Assembly: GCA_002423305.1 (NCBI GenBank)
Contig: DIVI01000126.1
Span: forward strand, 1-9,790
From: Methylococcus sp. UBA6136
Lineage (GTDB): Bacteria; Pseudomonadota; Gammaproteobacteria; Methylococcales; Methylococcaceae
Direction: 5' to 3'
DNA length: 9,790 nucleotides
Of this stretch, positions 6,217-9,790 are shown piece after piece (position 1 is the first letter of the stretch; every line of letters begins with the position of its first letter). The notes under the pieces are model-generated. The model ran no database searches. It saw only the letters and a program-made list of their open reading frames with translations, and had not been told where the DNA came from. The translations under genes and the position numbers were made by a program.

Positions 6217-8304
6217 TCAATCCCTGACCCATTCCTCCACCAATCGGCTTGGAATATGCGCCGACTCGCTGGATGGCGGATGCGGTTGCTTGGCCACGAT
6301 CGCCCGGCAGATACGCAGGGTCTCAAACGCCAGTATCCAGGACACGGCGATGAACAGGGCCGTCAGCCCCGCATCCAGATAATCATTGAAAATGAGTTGC
6401 GGGGTCTTGGCAGCCTGCTCGGCCGGCAGCGAGCCGGAGGCCAGCTTGTCGGACAAATCCCGCGCGTGAGTGATAAATCCGATGCGCAGCTCGGGACTGA
6501 ACAATTTCTGCCAGGCCGCCGTGGTGGTCACGATCAGCAGCCAGACCAGCGGAACAGCCGTCACCCAGGCATAACGAAGCTTGCCATTCTTGACGATGAT
6601 GGTGGTCGCCACACAGAGCGCGATACCCGCCAGCATCTGGTTGGCGATTCCAAAGAGCGGCCACAGGCTGTTGATGCCACCCAAAGGGTCAATCACGCCG
6701 TTATACAACAGCCAGCCCCAGCCCATCACCACCAGTCCGCTGGTGAAAATCACACCCGGATACCAGGACGTGCGGCCCAGCGCCGGCACCCAGTTGCCCA
6801 GCAGATCCTGCAACATGAATCGCGCCACGCGGGTACCCGCATCCAGCGTCGTCAGAATGAAGAGCGCCTCGAACATGATGACGAAGTGATACCAGAGCGA
6901 CAGCAGTCCTTGGCCGAAGGCGCTGGCAAACAGGCTGGCCATGCCCACGGCCAGTGAGGGCGCGCCGCCGGTGCGGGCAAATAGCGTGGTCTCTCCCATC
7001 TCGCGGGCCAGGGTCTGCATCTGTTCGACCGTGACCGGGAAGCCCCAACCGGAGATTTTGGCCACGGCGGCGGCCGCATCGGCACCCACCACGCCTGCTG
7101 GGCTGTTGATGGCAAAGTAGACACCCGGGTCCAGCACCGTCGCCGCGACCATGGCCATGATGGCGACGAAGGATTCCATCATCATCGCGCCATAACCAAT
7201 AAACCGGGCATCCGCTTCATTGGCCAGCAATTTGGGCGTGGTGCCGGACGAAATGAGCGCATGAAAACCGGAAATCGCCCCGCAGGCGATGGTAATGAAG
7301 ACAAAAGGAAACAGCTTGCCGCCGAAAATGGGCCCCGTGCCGTCGACGAAGCGGGTCACGGCCGGCATCTTGATTTCCGGATGCAGCACGATGATGGCCA
7401 CCGCCAGCGCGGCAATCGTGCCCAGCTTCATGAACGTTGACAGGTAATCGCGCGGCGCCAGCAACAGCCACACCGGCAGCACCGCCGCCGCAAAACCATA
7501 GGCGATCACCATGAACGCCAGCGGTTGGGCATCGTAATCAAACCAGCCGCGCAGTCCCTCGTGATGATCGATGTAACCGCCCCCCCAAACCGCGAGAAAC
7601 AGCAAGCTCACTCCCAGCACGGTGGATTCGATCACCCGCCCCGGGCGCAGCTTGGTCATGTAAATACCGACGATCATGGCAATCGGAATGGTGGCACCGA
7701 CGGTCGTGGTCGCCCAGGGACTATGCTTCATGGCGTTGACCACGATCAGCCCAAGCACCGCAATCAGGATGATCATGATGCACATGACTCCCAGCATGGC
7801 TGTGTTGCCGCCAATGGGGCCGAGTTCGTCGCGCGCCATTTGCCCCAGCGAGCGCGCATCACGGCGGATGGAGCAGAAGAGGATGACAAAATCCTGGACG
7901 CAACCGCCTATCACCGCGCCAATCAGTATCCATAGCGTGCCCGGCAGATAACCGAACTGGGCCGCCAGCGTCGGCCCGATCAACGGCCCCGGCCCGGCGA
8001 TCGCCGCAAAATGATGACCGAAAACGACCCATTTATTCGTCGGCACGAAATCCCGCCCATCTTCGAAACGCTCTGCCGGCGTCGCTCGTGTGCCGTCCAG
8101 CACCAAAACCTTGGCGGCAACAAAGGCGCTGTAGAAACGGTAGCCCAGCGCATAAACGCACACCGCTGCCGTGACGAACCAGAAACTGTTGACCGTCTCC
8201 CCACGATTCAGGGCTATGCCGCCCAGCGAAGCCGCACCGAGCAGGGCCACTGTCAGCCACAACAAAATGGTGCGGGCTTTTGTGTCTTCGGACTGTACTT
8301 TCAT
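6217..8304 (-). CDS. cstA: carbon starvation protein CstA family transporter
   Basis: CstA is a multi-spanning inner-membrane transporter. The family includes E. coli CstA (peptide uptake in carbon starvation) and BtsT/YjiY (pyruvate uptake). The 695-residue protein matches E. coli CstA along its length. Shared segments include GHHFAAIAGPGPLIGP (96-111), PVWLLLAPRDYLSTF (277-291), ACGAISGFHALISSGTTPK (340-358) and DPLGGINSLWPLFGIANQ (539-556). Many hydrophobic stretches of 18-25 residues, the first at about 13-32, indicate well over ten membrane spans. The tail after residue 666 is polar and probably cytoplasmic. The ATG start is preceded by a modest GAGAT. The gene lies 41 bases after the LprI-like gene and 72 bases before the chosen aguA start. 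The small YbdD/YjiX-type gene that often follows cstA is not present. The substrate (peptide or pyruvate) cannot be decided from sequence. Confidence 0.95.
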   Translation of the reverse strand: MKVQSEDTKARTILLWLTVALLGAASLGGIALNRGETVNSFWFVTAAVCVYALGYRFYSAFVAAKVLVLDGTRATPAERFEDGRDFVPTNKWVVFGHHFAAIAGPGPLIGPTLAAQFGYLPGTLWILIGAVIGGCVQDFVILFCSIRRDARSLGQMARDELGPIGGNTAMLGVMCIMIILIAVLGLIVVNAMKHSPWATTTVGATIPIAMIVGIYMTKLRPGRVIESTVLGVSLLFLAVWGGGYIDHHEGLRGWFDYDAQPLAFMVIAYGFAAAVLPVWLLLAPRDYLSTFMKLGTIAALAVAIIVLHPEIKMPAVTRFVDGTGPIFGGKLFPFVFITIACGAISGFHALISSGTTPKLLANEADARFIGYGAMMMESFVAIMAMVAATVLDPGVYFAINSPAGVVGADAAAAVAKISGWGFPVTVEQMQTLAREMGETTLFARTGGAPSLAVGMASLFASAFGQGLLSLWYHFVIMFEALFILTTLDAGTRVARFMLQDLLGNWVPALGRTSWYPGVIFTSGLVVMGWGWLLYNGVIDPLGGINSLWPLFGIANQMLAGIALCVATTIIVKNGKLRYAWVTAVPLVWLLIVTTTAAWQKLFSPELRIGFITHARDLSDKLASGSLPAEQAAKTPQLIFNDYLDAGLTALFIAVSWILAFETLRICRAIVAKQPHPPSSESAHIPSRLVEEWVRD

Positions 8305-8345
8305 AGATTTATCTCAAGGACCGTTTCGGTAATATTTCGGGTTCT

Positions 8346-9347
8346 TCAAGGCGCTTCAGGGCGAACAGACAGATCACGTATGGAAAGCCGCCGATTTTCC
8401 AGCCCCAGATCGGCCTGCACGGAGCCACCGGTGGGACAGCAGTTGGCATCCCGGTCCTGCCACAACGGTGAATCGAAACTCAGTTTGCGCAAATCGGGCC
8501 ATGGCCCCTTCCAGACGCCGAGACCTTTCGGCAGGCGCCGGGCCAAATCGCGCTGCCAGCTCTTGAAATCGATCGGCTCCCAGCGCTCGCCTTCGCGGAT
8601 GAAATAGCCACTGCCGTTGAAGCGGCCGGTTCCGGCAAGGTATACCGGAATCTCGAGGATCAGCCCACCCTGATTTCGATAGATGGCTGTATCGCCGGGC
8701 AGACCGGCTTCTACCCCATGTCGCAAAACCACACGCAACGGCCCGCCTGGCCGCGCCTGAGAAAGAATGAGGACGGCACCATCCATGCTGTCGGTCAGCG
8801 CCTGTCGCGCGGTGCAACGGGCATCCGGAAATAGGGGCTGCGAAAGACAATACTGCGCGGCATACCAGTGCTGCCCCTCGTACAGGCCCAGGTTGCGCAC
8901 CTCCATCAGCTTGCACGCGTCGTATTTGCTGGCGGGGGGGTCACCGGCAAACGGCAGACATTGCTGGCCGAGCGCCTCAAGCCTATATTCCCCGGACCGC
9001 AGGCGGGACTCGCGGCGGTTGGTCTCCTGCAGGACCTTCAGTTGGCGGCCATAGGCGTCAACCAGGCATTTTCTGTCGGTACAACCATTCCGATCCGCCA
9101 ACCACAGCGACTGATCCTTGCGCAAGGTTGCTGGATCAAGACTCAGCCGCTGCGCCTCGCGATAATCGGCGGCCAGTTGATCGTCGAGCCCGGAAAGCAC
9201 CGGGTCCACGCATATCATTGTTTCAGCAAACTTTTTTGCCTTGCTACAGTCGAATCCGGTCGCCTGCGTCACCGTGGGAACCAGGACAAGACCGGCCAGC
9301 AGGATCAGACTGCAAGTCAGTGAGAGGGGGCGATGAGTGAGGGACAT
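8346..9347 (-). CDS. exported protein with LprI-like (DUF1311) N-terminal domain and unassigned C-terminal part
   Basis: The 333-residue protein begins with a signal peptide: a hydrophobic core at about 8-24 and a likely cleavage site after TQA at 27-29. No lipobox Cys follows, so it is probably a soluble periplasmic protein. Residues 32-105 match the lysozyme-inhibitor LprI N-terminal (DUF1311) pattern: FDCSKAKKFAETMIC with Cys34 and Cys46, LDDQLAADYREA, then QSLWLADRNGC and CL with Trp82, Cys89 and Cys94. The four Cys probably form two disulphides. The remaining two thirds I do not recognise. It has further Cys residues and ends with a WQDRDANCCPTGGS segment (Cys303-Cys304) that resembles the CCP signature of LppP/LprE-type secreted proteins. 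Lysozyme inhibition is only a family-based possibility. No clear Shine-Dalgarno precedes the ATG. The gene lies 33 bases after the aminotransferase stop and 41 bases before cstA. Confidence 0.82.
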   Translation of the reverse strand: MSLTHRPLSLTCSLILLAGLVLVPTVTQATGFDCSKAKKFAETMICVDPVLSGLDDQLAADYREAQRLSLDPATLRKDQSLWLADRNGCTDRKCLVDAYGRQLKVLQETNRRESRLRSGEYRLEALGQQCLPFAGDPPASKYDACKLMEVRNLGLYEGQHWYAAQYCLSQPLFPDARCTARQALTDSMDGAVLILSQARPGGPLRVVLRHGVEAGLPGDTAIYRNQGGLILEIPVYLAGTGRFNGSGYFIREGERWEPIDFKSWQRDLARRLPKGLGVWKGPWPDLRKLSFDSPLWQDRDANCCPTGGSVQADLGLENRRLSIRDLSVRPEAP

Positions 9348-9380
9348 TTGGCGGCGAGCTACAAGGTGTTAGGGGCCATG

Positions 9381-9790
9381 TTAACCCCCATGCACAACGG
9401 CCGTCAGCCCGGCCGTCAGCCGACGCACTGCAGCCTCTGCGGTAGCGGGCTTAAGTGCCCCGAAAGAAACACGTAGGGTACAGCCCTTCTCTAATCCAAA
9501 GGCATTACCAGGAATAACGGCCACGCCATGTTCGCGGATGAGTCGCTCGGCCACTGTTTGTGAATCCACCGGCGTGTCGAGTTCAAGGAACGAATAAAAA
9601 GCTCCGCTTGCCTCAGACCGCCGGCAGAAACTTCGCGCCTTGTCCAACTCCTCTAGCACACACTCACGGACACGGGCAAGCACAGGACGATGTTCGTCAT
9701 AGTGGGCCTTACCGACGCGCAGAGCAGCCATGGCGGCGACCTGCGAAATGCGCGGGGCACAGATGAGATTGGTATCCTGCACCTTCAACA
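9381..9790 (-). CDS. C-terminal part of a PLP-dependent aminotransferase (class I/II), cut by the right edge
   Basis: About 135 C-terminal residues are visible, and the frame continues past the window edge, so the true start is outside. KVQDTNLICAPRISQVAAMAAL at the beginning corresponds to the helix region just after the PLP-binding part of fold-type I aminotransferases. GAFYSFLEL, LIREHGVAVIPGNAFG and LRVSFGAL are the classic C-terminal-domain segments. The Arg of LRVSFG is the usual contact for the substrate alpha-carboxylate. The PLP-binding Lys lies off the window. Aspartate aminotransferase-like or a related amino-acid aminotransferase is likely, but substrate specificity cannot be judged. 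It ends with TAA at 9383-9381, 33 bases before the LprI-like gene on the same strand, so the two could share a transcript. Confidence 0.85.
   Translation of the reverse strand, partial: LKVQDTNLICAPRISQVAAMAALRVGKAHYDEHRPVLARVRECVLEELDKARSFCRRSEASGAFYSFLELDTPVDSQTVAERLIREHGVAVIPGNAFGLEKGCTLRVSFGALKPATAEAAVRRLTAGLTAVVHGG

Noticed and set aside
8320..8330. ACCG/CGGT hairpin in the gap before cstA
   Set aside because: A four-base stem with a three-base loop and no following T-run is too weak to call a terminator or riboswitch.
8011..8607. 198-codon plus-strand frame across the cstA start and the LprI-like 3' end
   Set aside because: It is antisense to two supported genes, with no domain or ribosome site.
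9399..9422. two near-identical 12-base tandem units
   Set aside because: They lie within the aminotransferase 3' coding end and simply encode the repeated LTAGLTA residues. There is no sign of a functional repeat.

Overview
The window reads as chromosomal DNA from a Gram-negative proteobacterium, most likely a gammaproteobacterium. This rests on a Mfd that follows the Escherichia coli protein almost motif for motif, a CstA close to the E. coli protein along its whole length, a proteobacterial H-NS-family protein, and the AguA/AguB putrescine route. Coding DNA is GC-rich, while the H-NS gene and its leader are visibly richer in A/T. I cannot name a genus from sequence alone. I see no tRNA, rRNA, CRISPR array, insertion sequence, integrase or attachment site.

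All genes but one lie on the minus strand. In their direction of transcription (high to low coordinates) they are: the C-terminal end of a PLP-dependent aminotransferase (9381-9790, cut by the right edge); an exported protein with an LprI-like N-terminal domain and an unassigned C-terminal part (8346-9347); the carbon-starvation transporter CstA (6217-8304); agmatine deiminase AguA (5092-6144); and N-carbamoylputrescine amidase AguB (4196-5086). Gaps within this block are 5 to 72 bases, so one or more transcripts could cover it. A good intrinsic terminator with stem T-runs on both sides (4105-4140) then separates aguB from the convergent H-NS-family gene (3768-4088, plus strand). After an A/T-rich divergent intergenic region comes mfd (38-3586, minus strand). 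The mfd stop overlaps by one base a possible ATG of a further gene that leaves the window at the left edge.

Functionally, AguA and AguB form a clear two-step unit: agmatine to N-carbamoylputrescine, then to putrescine with release of ammonia and CO2. CstA just upstream is a membrane transporter of the peptide/pyruvate-uptake family, and its usual small YbdD-type partner is absent beside it. H-NS is a nucleoid protein and Mfd couples repair to stalled transcription; I see no functional link between those two.

I found no convincing undescribed system. The points most worth a second look are the uncharacterised C-terminal two thirds of the LprI-like protein, the CstA gene without a ybdD neighbour inside a putrescine locus, and the Arg-Gly-Met version of the H-NS DNA-binding core.
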